Shown here: positions 36,518 through 44,628 of the stretch, in pieces
Layout of the letters: each line of letters starts with the position of its first letter
How positions within the stretch are numbered: the first letter of the stretch is position 1
Source of the DNA: JANMDU01 sp031375105
GTDB lineage: Bacteria > Pseudomonadota > Gammaproteobacteria > Burkholderiales > Burkholderiaceae_C
DNA: 64,000 bases
NCBI GenBank assembly: GCA_031375105.1
Contig: JANMHJ010000016.1
Span: 1 to 64,000 of the forward strand
Direction: 5' to 3'
Notes under the pieces: model-generated
Seen by the model: the letters and a program-made list of their open reading frames with translations, nothing else
The model's database searches: none
What the model was told of the DNA's origin: nothing
Program-made: the position numbers and the translations under genes

Positions 36518-36925
36518 TTAAGGATAAAGAATCATTTGAGTACAACGGAAAAGCGCAATCGTTTTTCCAGACACTTGGCTGGTGACAACCGAATCCCACA
36601 CTTGCGTGGTTTTTCCCATATGAATCGCGGTGGCGACGCACAATAGCAGTCCTTCTTTCGCAGTTCCTAAGTGATTGGACTTGAGTTCTAGCGTTGTGAA
36701 ACTTCTCGCGTCTTCTGGGAGATTGGCAATGCATCCGTATCCTGCAGAAGTATCCGCCAAGCTAACAACCGTGCCTGCGTGCAAAAATCCGTTTGGAGCC
36801 ATCAGTTCTTTGCGTACTTCAAGCAGCGACTCAAGCAATCCAACATCAGTGCGAGTTACCCGAATACCCAGATAGTCCGGCAAATACGTTTTGCCTAGCT
36901 GGTTGAAGTGATCCGGTGTCAACAT
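36518..36925 (-). CDS. PaaI-type hotdog-fold thioesterase
   Basis: 135 residues if started at ATG 36925 (MLTPDHFNQLGKTYLPDYLG), which has AAAGG seven bases upstream; the frame stays open much further but that part overlaps the LysE remnant in another frame. The hotdog signature is PNGFLHAGTVVSLADTSAGYG, with TLELKSNHLGTAKEG after it. Likely hydrolyses acyl-CoA or a related thioester. In the same strand run as the exporter and PLP genes. Confidence 0.88.
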   Translation of the reverse strand: MLTPDHFNQLGKTYLPDYLGIRVTRTDVGLLESLLEVRKELMAPNGFLHAGTVVSLADTSAGYGCIANLPEDARSFTTLELKSNHLGTAKEGLLLCVATAIHMGKTTQVWDSVVTSQVSGKTIALFRCTQMILYP

Positions 36926-37008
36926 GACTTTACCTTTCGCTGAATGACTTGCTTGAATGGGTTGCTCAGAGGGTTGCATGGTTTTGCGTACTTCGCTGGG
37001 GATACGGC

Positions 37009-37269
37009 TTACTTTTTTTCCGTCAATACAAGACGAACAGCCAAACCAGTCAACGCGGTCGCCATGAAGAAGCGCTGAGTACGCATCCAGAATGCGCTGC
37101 GGTTCAAAAATGCCGCAATACCCGCTTGCACACCCAGCACCGACACCCACCCAGCCACGCGCCCTTGGCACAGCGCACGCGAGACACAGTAAATCATGTT
37201 CGGCCCCGGCGTGAGCATGATGGCCAGCGCGGCCAGGCAATAGAAAAGTAATTCGATAGATGTCAACAT
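37009..37269 (-). pseudogene. LysE/RhtB-family exporter with large internal deletion
   Basis: 86 residues instead of about 205. The N-terminal 50 residues are a good LysE start (LFYCLAALAIMLTPGPNMIY), ending near VLGVQAGIAAF; the last 25 (FWMRTQRFFMATALTGLAVR) match the end of full-length members. The middle 110-120 residues are missing, yet the frame is kept. The start overlaps the stop of the glyoxalase-like gene (TGATG), so it is still in the operon. Three of six expected spans remain, so transport is unlikely. Full-length LysE is encoded at 42279-42881. Confidence 0.75.
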
Positions 37270-37976
37270 CACACGCCTTTCGATTCAAGTGTTACCAAGC
37301 CTTTGGGTGTTTGCAGTGTGGCGATCAGGTTGGGTGCACCAGCGGTGACTTTGACACTTTGTAAGCCAATCGCTTGATGCGCGGCTTGCAACTCGGTCGC
37401 ACGGGGCGAGACCATGTGCAGGCTTTGCAAGGCGATACCGCTGTCAAGCATGCTTTGCGCAGGATGCACAGCCACCGCCGGCGATTCGTTGGGTGCGCCC
37501 CATTGCAGCAGGGTGGGTAAGCCGCCATGAAACAACCGCTGCCCGTCACCCCGCACGGTGATCTGCCATTGCAGCAGGCCATTTGCCGTCATACGGCTGG
37601 CTTGCACTGCGGGGCCAAGGTCAATGCCGAGCGTTTGAAGAGCGCCGCAAGCTTTGCTCACATCGCTGGTATTGGCTACGAAGTGCACCAAGCGCGGGCT
37701 GATCTTGAGCGCATCTTGCAAAACCTCAGAATCTAAGTCAAACCAGCGCTTACCCTTTATATTTCCTGCGCGAAGTGCTACTAAATTAATAGCAATGATT
37801 TCAAAATATGCACGTGGGAAATTCACCGTGGCGATGCGAAACAGGCGGTTGTGCGTTCCAAACAGCGGATGCTCGCCGCCTGCTCCGGGTGTGATGCCAA
37901 GCGTGGCTTCACACCAATCCACGCCTTCTTGCAAAGTGCGTGCTGCGACGACGAGATGATCAAGCTGCGCGTTCAT
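37269..37976 (-). CDS. Glyoxalase/VOC-like domain protein
   Basis: 235 residues from ATG 37976, which overlaps the PhzF stop by one base. MNAQLDHLVVAARTLQEGVDW at the start and LIATLQTPKGLVTLES at the end match the glyoxalase-like domain (two VOC half-modules). Function unknown; relatives may act on small carbonyl or aromatic compounds. Residues about 61-76 (IAINLVALRAGNIKGK) are encoded by repeat copy R11 and form an extra loop after the conserved FPRAYFEI strand. Confidence 0.82.
   Translation of the reverse strand: MNAQLDHLVVAARTLQEGVDWCEATLGITPGAGGEHPLFGTHNRLFRIATVNFPRAYFEIIAINLVALRAGNIKGKRWFDLDSEVLQDALKISPRLVHFVANTSDVSKACGALQTLGIDLGPAVQASRMTANGLLQWQITVRGDGQRLFHGGLPTLLQWGAPNESPAVAVHPAQSMLDSGIALQSLHMVSPRATELQAAHQAIGLQSVKVTAGAPNLIATLQTPKGLVTLESKGV
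37741..37795 (+). repeat. Dispersed two-hairpin repeat, copy R11 (inside the glyoxalase-like gene)
   Basis: CTTTATATTTCCTGCGCGAA, then GTGCTACTAAATTAATAGCA; the repeat runs opposite to the gene. Translated antisense in frame as AINLVALRAGNIKG. Confidence 0.85.
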
Positions 37977-38863
37977 CAGAGCAGCACTTGTCCGTCGATG
38001 CACGTGACGCTCACGCCACCGATCCAAATATCAGCGCCTTCTTGGCTCACATGCACGCGCCCCGCGCGAGCCATCGCTGTGCCTTGCGCTGCCACATAAC
38101 TCTTGGGCGCAATGCCTGCGCCGATCAGCCATTGCGCGAGCGCGGCGTTGAGCGAACCCGTCACCGGATCTTCCGTCATGCCGTTGTTACCGGGGAAGAA
38201 GGCCCGCACTTCAAAGTGCGTGCTCAATCCTCCTTCAAACTGCGTGTCATCGCCAGCAATTTGAGCGCCCACCACGCCAACTTTTCCTCGCGAGCCCACC
38301 ACGCCAATATCCAATCCCGCCAAAATTGCCGCATCCGGTTTGAGCGCCAATACTTGGCTTGCACTTTTCAGCATCACGCCCCGCCAATTCGGCCCGTTGT
38401 CACACCAAGCATGCGCAACGATGTCGCTGCGAGCAACGCCTAGCCCGCGAGCAATCAGCAGAACATCCGCTTCATCCAGCGGCCCGCTTTTGAGCAAAGG
38501 CGGCGCAGCAAAAGCAAGGCGAAAGCCATCCCGCTTGATTCTCACCAAACCAATCCCGCATTCCTGCACAATGAACTCCCCCTTCGGCTTGCCACCCGCT
38601 TCTAGCCAAGCATGGCAGGTGCCCAAAGTCGGATGTCCCGCAAACGGCAGCTCGCGCCCCGGGCAGAAAATGCGCACCTTGTAATCCGCGCTTGCATCAG
38701 TGGGCGGCAACAAAAATGTGCATTCACTCAAGTTCGTCCAGTTCGTGAAATGCTGCATCTGCTCAAGGCTCAAACCCGTGCCATCCAAGATCACAGCCAG
38801 CGGATTGCCTTTGTAGGCGACTTCAGTGAATACATCGACTTGTTTGAAATTACGTGGGGTCAT
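37976..38863 (-). CDS. PhzF-family isomerase/epimerase-like protein
   Basis: 295 residues. Family motifs: FKQVDVFTEVAYKGNPLAVI at the start, catalytic-acid region LSECTFLLPP (Glu), RIFCPGRELPFAGHPTLGTC, and FFPGNNGMTEDPVTGSLNA in the second half. PhzF-fold enzymes isomerise or close rings without cofactors; only a few have known substrates. The stop overlaps the downstream glyoxalase-like start by one base. Confidence 0.92.
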   Translation of the reverse strand: MTPRNFKQVDVFTEVAYKGNPLAVILDGTGLSLEQMQHFTNWTNLSECTFLLPPTDASADYKVRIFCPGRELPFAGHPTLGTCHAWLEAGGKPKGEFIVQECGIGLVRIKRDGFRLAFAAPPLLKSGPLDEADVLLIARGLGVARSDIVAHAWCDNGPNWRGVMLKSASQVLALKPDAAILAGLDIGVVGSRGKVGVVGAQIAGDDTQFEGGLSTHFEVRAFFPGNNGMTEDPVTGSLNAALAQWLIGAGIAPKSYVAAQGTAMARAGRVHVSQEGADIWIGGVSVTCIDGQVLL

Positions 38864-38885
38864 TTTTTGTTCCTACAACTTGGAG

Positions 38886-39515
38886 TTAACTCAAAGCGAG
38901 ATCGAGCACACCGGTGCTGGCTTCGTGCGAGAGCAGGGGTGCACACCAGCGCTCGATGTTGGGGTAACTCGGGCGAGGCTGTGGCAGCGCCCACCAGCGG
39001 TGAATCTCGCAAAGAATCGGAATGTCGGCCATCGTGAGCTGCTCGCCTGCCATGTAGCGATGTTGTTGCAGATGCGCTTCCAAAATTGCCAGCCAGCGCT
39101 CAGCCTTGCGCGTCGAGTCTTCAATGATGGCCATGCTGCGTTGCTCAGGCGTGGTGCGAAACCACTGCACAAATGCAGGCCCGGTGGCGCGGTTCAATTC
39201 AGATTGTTGCCAATCCATCCAGCGTTCAGCAAGGAAGCGCTGCTGTGAATCGTTCGGGTAGAGCAAGCCATTTGAATGCTTCTCACACAAATAGCGCACG
39301 ATCACATTACTTTCCCAAAGCGTGAAATCGCCATCTTGCAAAACAGGAATCATGGCATTGGGATTCATTTTTCGAAACTCAGGCGTATCAACCACACCAA
39401 AAGCAGCGGCCGCATCCACGCGCTCTATCGGCAGCTTCAAATACTGAGCCGTCCACTTCACCTTGCGCACATTGATGGAGCTGATGCGCCCCCAGAGTTT
39501 CAAGGCATGGCTCAT
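38886..39515 (-). CDS. Glutathione S-transferase family protein
   Basis: 209 residues. N-terminal thioredoxin-like domain (SINVRKVKWTAQYLKLPIER) with the glutathione-binding NAMIPVLQDGDFTLWESNVI, then an all-helical C-terminal domain. The catalytic Ser is probably in RISSINVRK. Start overlaps the aminotransferase stop (ATGA). Could conjugate or isomerise a product of the cluster. Confidence 0.92.
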   Translation of the reverse strand: MSHALKLWGRISSINVRKVKWTAQYLKLPIERVDAAAAFGVVDTPEFRKMNPNAMIPVLQDGDFTLWESNVIVRYLCEKHSNGLLYPNDSQQRFLAERWMDWQQSELNRATGPAFVQWFRTTPEQRSMAIIEDSTRKAERWLAILEAHLQQHRYMAGEQLTMADIPILCEIHRWWALPQPRPSYPNIERWCAPLLSHEASTGVLDLALS

Positions 39516-40687
39516 ACAGCCAACGCCTCTTTAAGGGTTAGCGCGAGCGCTGCGATGCCAGTGTGAATTTGTTCCACGCTGGCAGTCACGAAGCTCAGAC
39601 GCAGGGTGTTGTGCTGCGGGTTGTCTGCATAGAAGGCTGCGCCGGGCACGAAGGCGACGTTGCGCGCCACCGCTTTGGGCAGCAGATCAATCGCATTGAT
39701 GTGTGCTGGCAATTTGAGCCAAAGAAACATACCACCGCTGGGTTGATTCCACTGAATACCTGTGCCAGCCAGCTCGCGCTCCAGCGCGCAGAGCATGGCT
39801 TCGCATTGCGACTTGTAGAGCGCGCGGATTGTGGGCACATGGCGATCAATGAAGCCGTCTTTCAACACCTCAGACACCATGCGTTGGTTGAAGCTCGGGG
39901 TGTGCAAATCGGCGGCTTGCTTGGCTTGCAACAGCTTTGGATACAAAGCTTTGGGTGCCACGAGAAAGCCCAAGCGCAAACCGGGTGCGAGCGTTTTGCT
40001 AAAGCTTCCCATGTAGATGCAACCCTCGGGATTGCGAGCGGTGAGGGGTGCGGGCGGCGGGGTGTCAAACCACAAATCGCCGTAGGGGTTGTCTTCCACA
40101 ATCGGCAAGCCGATTTCTTTGGCCGTGCTGCTCAAAGCTGCGCGGCGCGCTTCGCTCATCGTGCGGCCGGTGGGGTTTTGAAAATTGGGGAGTACGTAGA
40201 GAAAGCGTGCGCCTGCTGATTTCGTTTTCAGATCATCAATATCAATGCCTTCTGCATCGCTGGCCACGCTCACAAATTTCGGCTCCATCGGCGTGAAGGC
40301 TTGCAGCGCGCCGAGATACGTGGGCGTTTCCACCAACACGCGAGAGTCTTTGTCGATCAAGATTTTGGCGATCAAATCAAGCGCTTGCTGACTGCCTGTG
40401 GTGATCAACACCTGATCTGGGTCAACTTCCCAAGGCAGGCTCTGGGCCACCCATTCGCGCAGTGCAGGGAAGCCTTCGCTTGCCGCATATTGCAGCGCCG
40501 CTTGGCCATCTTGGCTCAGCACCTTCGCGCAAGCAGCGGCAAACTCAGCAATCGGAAACGTCTTGGGCGAAGGCAGGCCACCTGCAAAACTGATGATGCC
40601 AGGCTTTTCCGTCACCTTCAAAATCTCGCGGATCACCGAGGGGTTCATCGCTGAAGCGCGTGCTGCTAGTTTCCAATGTGTTGTCAT
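39512..40687 (-). CDS. PLP-dependent aminotransferase, class I (2-aminoadipate aminotransferase/LysN-like)
   Basis: 391 residues from ATG 40687, preceded by GGAG. The opening ISFAGGLPSPKTFP and YAASEGFPALREWV are typical of the Aro8/LysN subgroup; the PLP lysine is Lys231 in GSFSKTLAPGLRLGF; PNFQNPTGRTMS and EDNPYGDLW fix the ring and phosphate. Broad specificity for aromatic, branched or 2-aminoadipate substrates is common in the group. It is in the middle of the MocR-facing cluster. Confidence 0.92.
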   Translation of the reverse strand: MTTHWKLAARASAMNPSVIREILKVTEKPGIISFAGGLPSPKTFPIAEFAAACAKVLSQDGQAALQYAASEGFPALREWVAQSLPWEVDPDQVLITTGSQQALDLIAKILIDKDSRVLVETPTYLGALQAFTPMEPKFVSVASDAEGIDIDDLKTKSAGARFLYVLPNFQNPTGRTMSEARRAALSSTAKEIGLPIVEDNPYGDLWFDTPPPAPLTARNPEGCIYMGSFSKTLAPGLRLGFLVAPKALYPKLLQAKQAADLHTPSFNQRMVSEVLKDGFIDRHVPTIRALYKSQCEAMLCALERELAGTGIQWNQPSGGMFLWLKLPAHINAIDLLPKAVARNVAFVPGAAFYADNPQHNTLRLSFVTASVEQIHTGIAALALTLKEALAV

Positions 40688-40689
40688 CT

Positions 40690-41025
40690 TTACTCTCCAC
40701 CTTGTTTGCCGTAAAAAACCACCCAAGTCACAAAATCATCGCTGAAATTTTCAAAGCGATGGAGCGCGCCCGCTGCAACGAAAAACGCATCGCCTGCGGC
40801 AGCATCGAAGCGCTGATCGTTGATCACTAATTCGCCCACGCCGCGTTGAATGAAATACAGCTCATCCTGTGTGTGGGGCTGCTGCAAGTCTTCGCCTTTC
40901 GGTGCGTACACCTCGACACTCATCGTACCGCCGGCCATCATTGTGACGAAAGGCGTACCTTGCGGATACATGCTGGTGGGCGCGGCAGGTAAGCGCGCGA
41001 GGGCTTGGGCGAGGCTTGCTTTCAT
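40690..41025 (-). CDS. Cupin-domain protein
   Basis: 111 residues from ATG 41025. Single cupin barrel: metal-binding pattern QQPHTQDELYFIQRGVGELV (first cupin motif) and GDAFFVAAGALHRFEN (second motif). Small metalloprotein or ligand sensor; substrate unknown. It ends two bases before the aminotransferase start and begins four bases after the DHCW cupin stop. Confidence 0.88.
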   Translation of the reverse strand: MKASLAQALARLPAAPTSMYPQGTPFVTMMAGGTMSVEVYAPKGEDLQQPHTQDELYFIQRGVGELVINDQRFDAAAGDAFFVAAGALHRFENFSDDFVTWVVFYGKQGGE

Positions 41026-41029
41026 GGCT

Positions 41030-41359
41030 TTAATCCACGATAAATAAAGTTGCGCCCAGCGGCGAAGTGGAGCGATGCGGCTCAGCATTGTCGGCCACTT
41101 GGTAGCTCATGCCCACCTTGAGCGTGAACACGTGGCCATCTTTTAGCTCGGTGTGTAGCTCGCCTTCCAAGCAGAGCAAGATGTGCCCTTTGACGCACCA
41201 ATGGTCTGACACATAGCCCGGCGTGTATTCCACCTTGCGCACGCGGATCTCGCCAAACTGCTGCGTTTGCCAAAAGGCTTGGCCCGCTTGCGCGGATTTT
41301 TCAACGCGCTCGATCTGCTGCCAATCGGTGATGCCGAAAGGAATGTGGTGCATGTTCAT
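41030..41359 (-). CDS. DHCW-motif cupin-fold protein
   Basis: 109 residues. The motif SDHWCVKGHILLCLEGELHT and NMHHIPFGITDWQQI match the small DHCW-type cupin family. The His and Glu that usually hold a metal are present. Start overlaps the EamA stop as ATGA. Role unknown; relatives are often beside transporters and MocR regulators. Confidence 0.85.
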   Translation of the reverse strand: MNMHHIPFGITDWQQIERVEKSAQAGQAFWQTQQFGEIRVRKVEYTPGYVSDHWCVKGHILLCLEGELHTELKDGHVFTLKVGMSYQVADNAEPHRSTSPLGATLFIVD

Positions 41360-42282
41360 TTGGCGGCTCCTTGCTCAACAGGCATTTTTTTGCCCACGTA
41401 CACCGTCGCGATCACGGCGATCGCGAACAGCAGGGTCATCATGTCAAGCTGTTCGCCAGCGAGGGGCACGGCGAACAGCAGGCTCAAGAAAGGTTGAATC
41501 AATTGAATTTGGCTCACGCGCACAGCGCCCAAAGCCAGCGCCCGATACCAAGCAAAAAAGCCGATCCACATCGAAAACAGCGCCACATAAGCAAAGCCCA
41601 CCCAGCTCATCGCCGCAATCGCTGTCGGTTGGGTAGGCGCAAAGATCAGCGCCAGCGGCATGGTGAGGGGCAGGCAGCTCACGAGCACCCAGCAAATCAC
41701 CTGTTCTGAGCCCAAGCGGGGTGTGAGCGCCGCGCCGCCGATGTAGCCCAGGGCTCCGGTGGTCATGGCGATGATCAGATAAATATTGGCTGCGCCCAAG
41801 TAAAAACCGCCGGTGGCTTGCCATTGCCGCCAGATCATGAAGATCAACACCAAACCGCTGCCCACCACTGCACAGGCCCAAAAGCCTTTTGAGGGGCGCT
41901 GCTTAAACCAAAGCGCTCCCAGCAGCGCGGTGGACAAAGGCAACAGCGCCGTGACGACAGCACCATGCGTGCTCGGCACGTAGCGCAGCGCGAGCGCGAG
42001 AAACAGCGGAAAGCCGATGATCACGCCAAAAGCCGTCATCGCCACCAGCGGCCATTCAGCCCGTGTCGGGATCTTCAAGTTGCCACGAGACCTTTGCCAC
42101 AGCAGATACAGCAAAGACAGCACACCCGCCACCGCCGCCCGACCAAAGGTGACAAACCATGGCGAGAGCTGCGGCGCTTGCACACTGCCCACCGCAATGC
42201 GTGTGAACGGCAGCGTGGCAGCAAACAAGGTCACGCCGATCAAGCCCCAAAACAGAGCTTCTTTTTCCTTGCTGGCCGTCAT
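41356..42282 (-). CDS. EamA/DMT-family transporter
   Basis: 308 residues from ATG 42282, which overlaps the LysE stop as ATGA. Ten predicted spans in two EamA halves (first about 12-140, second about 150-300). Drug/metabolite transporters of this kind export amino acids or related metabolites. Together with LysE it makes the cluster look like an efflux system. The substrate cannot be deduced. Confidence 0.92.
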   Translation of the reverse strand: MTASKEKEALFWGLIGVTLFAATLPFTRIAVGSVQAPQLSPWFVTFGRAAVAGVLSLLYLLWQRSRGNLKIPTRAEWPLVAMTAFGVIIGFPLFLALALRYVPSTHGAVVTALLPLSTALLGALWFKQRPSKGFWACAVVGSGLVLIFMIWRQWQATGGFYLGAANIYLIIAMTTGALGYIGGAALTPRLGSEQVICWVLVSCLPLTMPLALIFAPTQPTAIAAMSWVGFAYVALFSMWIGFFAWYRALALGAVRVSQIQLIQPFLSLLFAVPLAGEQLDMMTLLFAIAVIATVYVGKKMPVEQGAAK

Positions 42283-42881
42283 ACCTTGAGCATCCAAACC
42301 GCAGTCAACACCAAGACCAGCGCCATGCAGCGGTTAAACCACAGCAAGCGATTGCCTTGCGCGAGCCAGCCGCGCAGCGCCGCGCCCACCATCGCGTAGG
42401 TGAGATTGCTGAAAAACGCAAAAGCCATCAGCGTGGGCAACACCACCATCAGCCGAGGCCCGAAATCCGGCTTACCTGCCAACCAGCCCGCCACCACAGA
42501 CAGCGCAAACATCCAAGCCTTGATGTTCACAAACTGCAAAGCCGCGATTTGCCAAAACGTCACATTCATCTTGGCCTCATCCGTCTGGGTCAGCGCGCCG
42601 CTGCGCGAGAGTTTGAGCGCAAGCCACAGCAAATAGGCGACGCCCACCGCCTTGACAGCCCACACCAGCGCAGGTGCCGCGATTAACAGCGCACCCAAGC
42701 CAAACGCGCAAAGTAACACCAACGCGCCCCAGCCCACAGGCACTGCGCAGACCAAGCGCATGGCACGCGCCAAGCCGTGGTTCGCGGCCATCGCTGCGAT
42801 GAGCGTGGTGTTAGGCCCCGGCGAAAAGCTCAGGGCGGCACCTAAGGCGAGCAAGGCAGTGTATTCGGGCCAAGGCATCAT
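42279..42881 (-). CDS. LysE/RhtB-family amino-acid exporter
   Basis: 200 residues, six predicted spans, with the family signature LSFSPGPNTTLIAAMAANHG near the N-terminus and FVNIKAWMFALSVVAGW in the middle. First gene of the minus-strand cluster, divergent from the MocR regulator; its promoter must lie in the 109-bp gap that holds the ATACAG repeats. Confidence 0.94.
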   Translation of the reverse strand: MMPWPEYTALLALGAALSFSPGPNTTLIAAMAANHGLARAMRLVCAVPVGWGALVLLCAFGLGALLIAAPALVWAVKAVGVAYLLWLALKLSRSGALTQTDEAKMNVTFWQIAALQFVNIKAWMFALSVVAGWLAGKPDFGPRLMVVLPTLMAFAFFSNLTYAMVGAALRGWLAQGNRLLWFNRCMALVLVLTAVWMLKV

Positions 42882-42920
42882 GATGTGTTGATCTGTTTGA
42901 GAATTGAATGTACATTAGAT

Positions 42921-42988
42921 GGCAATACAGTACCAATACAGTTAAGCAGTTCAGATCAGAATCTGTATTGCCCATGACAGAGATACAG
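42921..42988. promoter_or_regulatory. Probable MocR operator: ATACAG repeats
   Basis: Within the 109-bp divergent gap: GGCAATACAG (42921-42930), CAATACAG (42934-42941) as a direct repeat, CTGTATTGCC (42963-42972) as an exact inverted copy of the first, and AGATACAG (42981-42988). Paired direct plus inverted repeats are the usual layout of MocR/PdxR-type binding sites, so this is the likely site for the adjacent regulator. Confidence 0.65.
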
Positions 42989-42990
42989 CC

Positions 42991-44460
42991 ATGTTGATGC
43001 GAGCCTCCGCCCACACCTTAACCGAGCAATTGGTGCAGCGCTTTTCCGAGCGGATCCGCTCGCGCTTGCTCGCTGCAGGTGCGCGTTTGCCCAGCGTGCG
43101 CGAATGTGCGCGGCAGCAAAACGTGAGCCCGCATACGGTGGTGGTGGCGTATGACCAACTCGTGGCCTCTGGCTTGGTGGAAGCTCGCAAGCAGCGCGGC
43201 TTTTTTGTCCGTGACCTGCACTTTTCTAAGCAAAATCAGCCTCTGCCCGTTATACATCCAACGCAGAGTGCTATTAAAAGCATAGTGAATGCCGGCGTTG
43301 AAGCCAAACCCCGCATCGATGCCACTGCGCTGATTCGCGGCATGTTTTACCGCCCCATGGCGCAAGCGCGGCAGCCATTTACCGGCATGCTGCAGCCGGG
43401 CATGGGCGTGTTGCCGCCCGATTGGATGCAGTCTGATTTCATGGGGCCGGCGGTGCGCAAGGTGTGTCAAGGCAAGAGCTTGCTCGATGCCAGCCTGCGC
43501 TATGGCGAGCCGTTGGGCGAACCCATGCTGCGCGAGGCGCTGTCGGTGAAGCTGCGTGACTATGCGCTGGATGTGCCGGCCAGCCGCATCATCACCACTT
43601 TAGGCGCAACGCAGGCGCTGGATATTGTGAGCCGCACCTTGCTCAAAGCGGGCGATTGCGTGATGGTAGAAGAGCCCGGCTGGACGGTGGAATACGCGCG
43701 GCTTGATGCCATGGGCATGCGCATTCTGCCTGTGCCGCGCAACGCAGATGGCCCTGATCTGGCGGTGATGGCGCGTTATTGCCAGGAGCATGCGCCTAAG
43801 CTTTATGTCAGCGTGAGTGTGTTGCACAACCCTACGGGCGCGAGCCTCTCGCCCGCGAGTGCGCATCGGATTTTGCAGCTCGCACAGCAGCATGATTTTT
43901 ATATCGTTGAAGACGACACCTATGGCCACATCGCGCCCGCGCATGCCACGCGCATGTCCGCGCTAGATGGCTTGCAGCGCACGATTTATGTGAGCGGGTT
44001 TGCCAAAATCCTCGCGCCCAATTGGCGCATTGGCTTCATCGCCGCGCCTGAGCATTTGACCGAACGCCTGCTCGACACCAAACTCCTCACCTCGCTCACC
44101 ACCCCGGCGCTGCTAGAAAAGGCGTTGGCGCATTGCATGCAAGATGGCCATTTGCGCAAACACAGCGAGCGCGTGAAAGTGCGCTTGGATGCGGCTCGCA
44201 GCCGCAGCGTGAAACTCGCATTGCAATCGGCTTGCAGCTTTGCCGCCGAACCGGCAGGCTTGTTTGGCTGGGTGGATACAGGCGTGGACACCGAAGAACT
44301 GGCCAGCCGCATGCTGGACGACAACATCTTGCTCGCGCCCGGCTGCTTGTTCACCGCTCGGCGCAACCCCAGCCAACTCATGCGCATCAACTTCGCCGCC
44401 ACGCAAGATGCAGCATTCTGGAAGCGCTTTGCGGCGCGGCGGGATGCGATGTTGAGTTAA
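42991..44460 (+). CDS. MocR-family transcriptional regulator (GntR HTH plus aminotransferase-like domain)
   Basis: 489 residues. The winged helix is at about 8-75 (LPSVRECARQQNVSPHTVVV); the fold-type-I aminotransferase domain is at about 120-485, with PLP lysine Lys339 in VSGFAKILAPNWRIGF and NPTGASLSP plus EDDTYGHIAP. Such proteins sense PLP, amino acids or GABA-like ligands and often control a divergent gene. The linker (about 77-99) is encoded by repeat copy R12. The stop codon TAA is part of the TTAA duplicated beside the MITE-like element. A second Met (residue 3) is a possible start. Confidence 0.93.
   Translation: MLMRASAHTLTEQLVQRFSERIRSRLLAAGARLPSVRECARQQNVSPHTVVVAYDQLVASGLVEARKQRGFFVRDLHFSKQNQPLPVIHPTQSAIKSIVNAGVEAKPRIDATALIRGMFYRPMAQARQPFTGMLQPGMGVLPPDWMQSDFMGPAVRKVCQGKSLLDASLRYGEPLGEPMLREALSVKLRDYALDVPASRIITTLGATQALDIVSRTLLKAGDCVMVEEPGWTVEYARLDAMGMRILPVPRNADGPDLAVMARYCQEHAPKLYVSVSVLHNPTGASLSPASAHRILQLAQQHDFYIVEDDTYGHIAPAHATRMSALDGLQRTIYVSGFAKILAPNWRIGFIAAPEHLTERLLDTKLLTSLTTPALLEKALAHCMQDGHLRKHSERVKVRLDAARSRSVKLALQSACSFAAEPAGLFGWVDTGVDTEELASRMLDDNILLAPGCLFTARRNPSQLMRINFAATQDAAFWKRFAARRDAMLS
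43221..43287 (+). repeat. Dispersed two-hairpin repeat, copy R12 (inside mocR-type gene)
   Basis: CTTTTCTAAGCAAAATCAGC, CCCGTTATACATCCAACGCA, GAGTGCTATTAAAAGCATAG. Translated in frame as KQNQPLPVIHPTQSAIKSIV, lying in the flexible linker between DNA-binding and aminotransferase domains. Confidence 0.85.
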
Positions 44461-44620
44461 GGAGCCTCTGAACAAGTCGTATCGAGCGGAGCAAACCCGT
44501 CTTCGGGCGGTCTGCTTCGTTGAAAAGCCTCGCTTTAGCACCGCTAAAGCTGCGTTTTTCGCCTAGCACCCCATCCCGAATACGAGTTTTCTCCATCCCG
44601 ACGACTTATTCAGAGGCTCC
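44461..44620. mobile_element. MITE-like element with 20-bp terminal inverted repeats and TTAA flanks
   Basis: The ends GGAGCCTCTGAACAAGTCGT (44461-44480) and the complement of 44601-44620 differ at one of 20 positions. TTAA lies directly outside both ends (44457-44460 and 44621-44624), as for a duplicated target. Inside there are two hairpins: CCCGTCTTCGGG (44499-44510) and GCTTTAGC/GCTAAAGC (44532-44550). There is no transposase frame in 160 bp, so movement would depend on an enzyme elsewhere. It separates the convergent mocR and fba genes. Confidence 0.8.
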
Positions 44621-44628
44621 TTAAGCGC

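Noticed and set aside
36926..37288. N-terminal extension of the thioesterase gene (ORF open to 37288)
   Set aside because: The extension overlaps the LysE remnant in another frame and has no thioesterase similarity; a ribosome site precedes ATG 36925.
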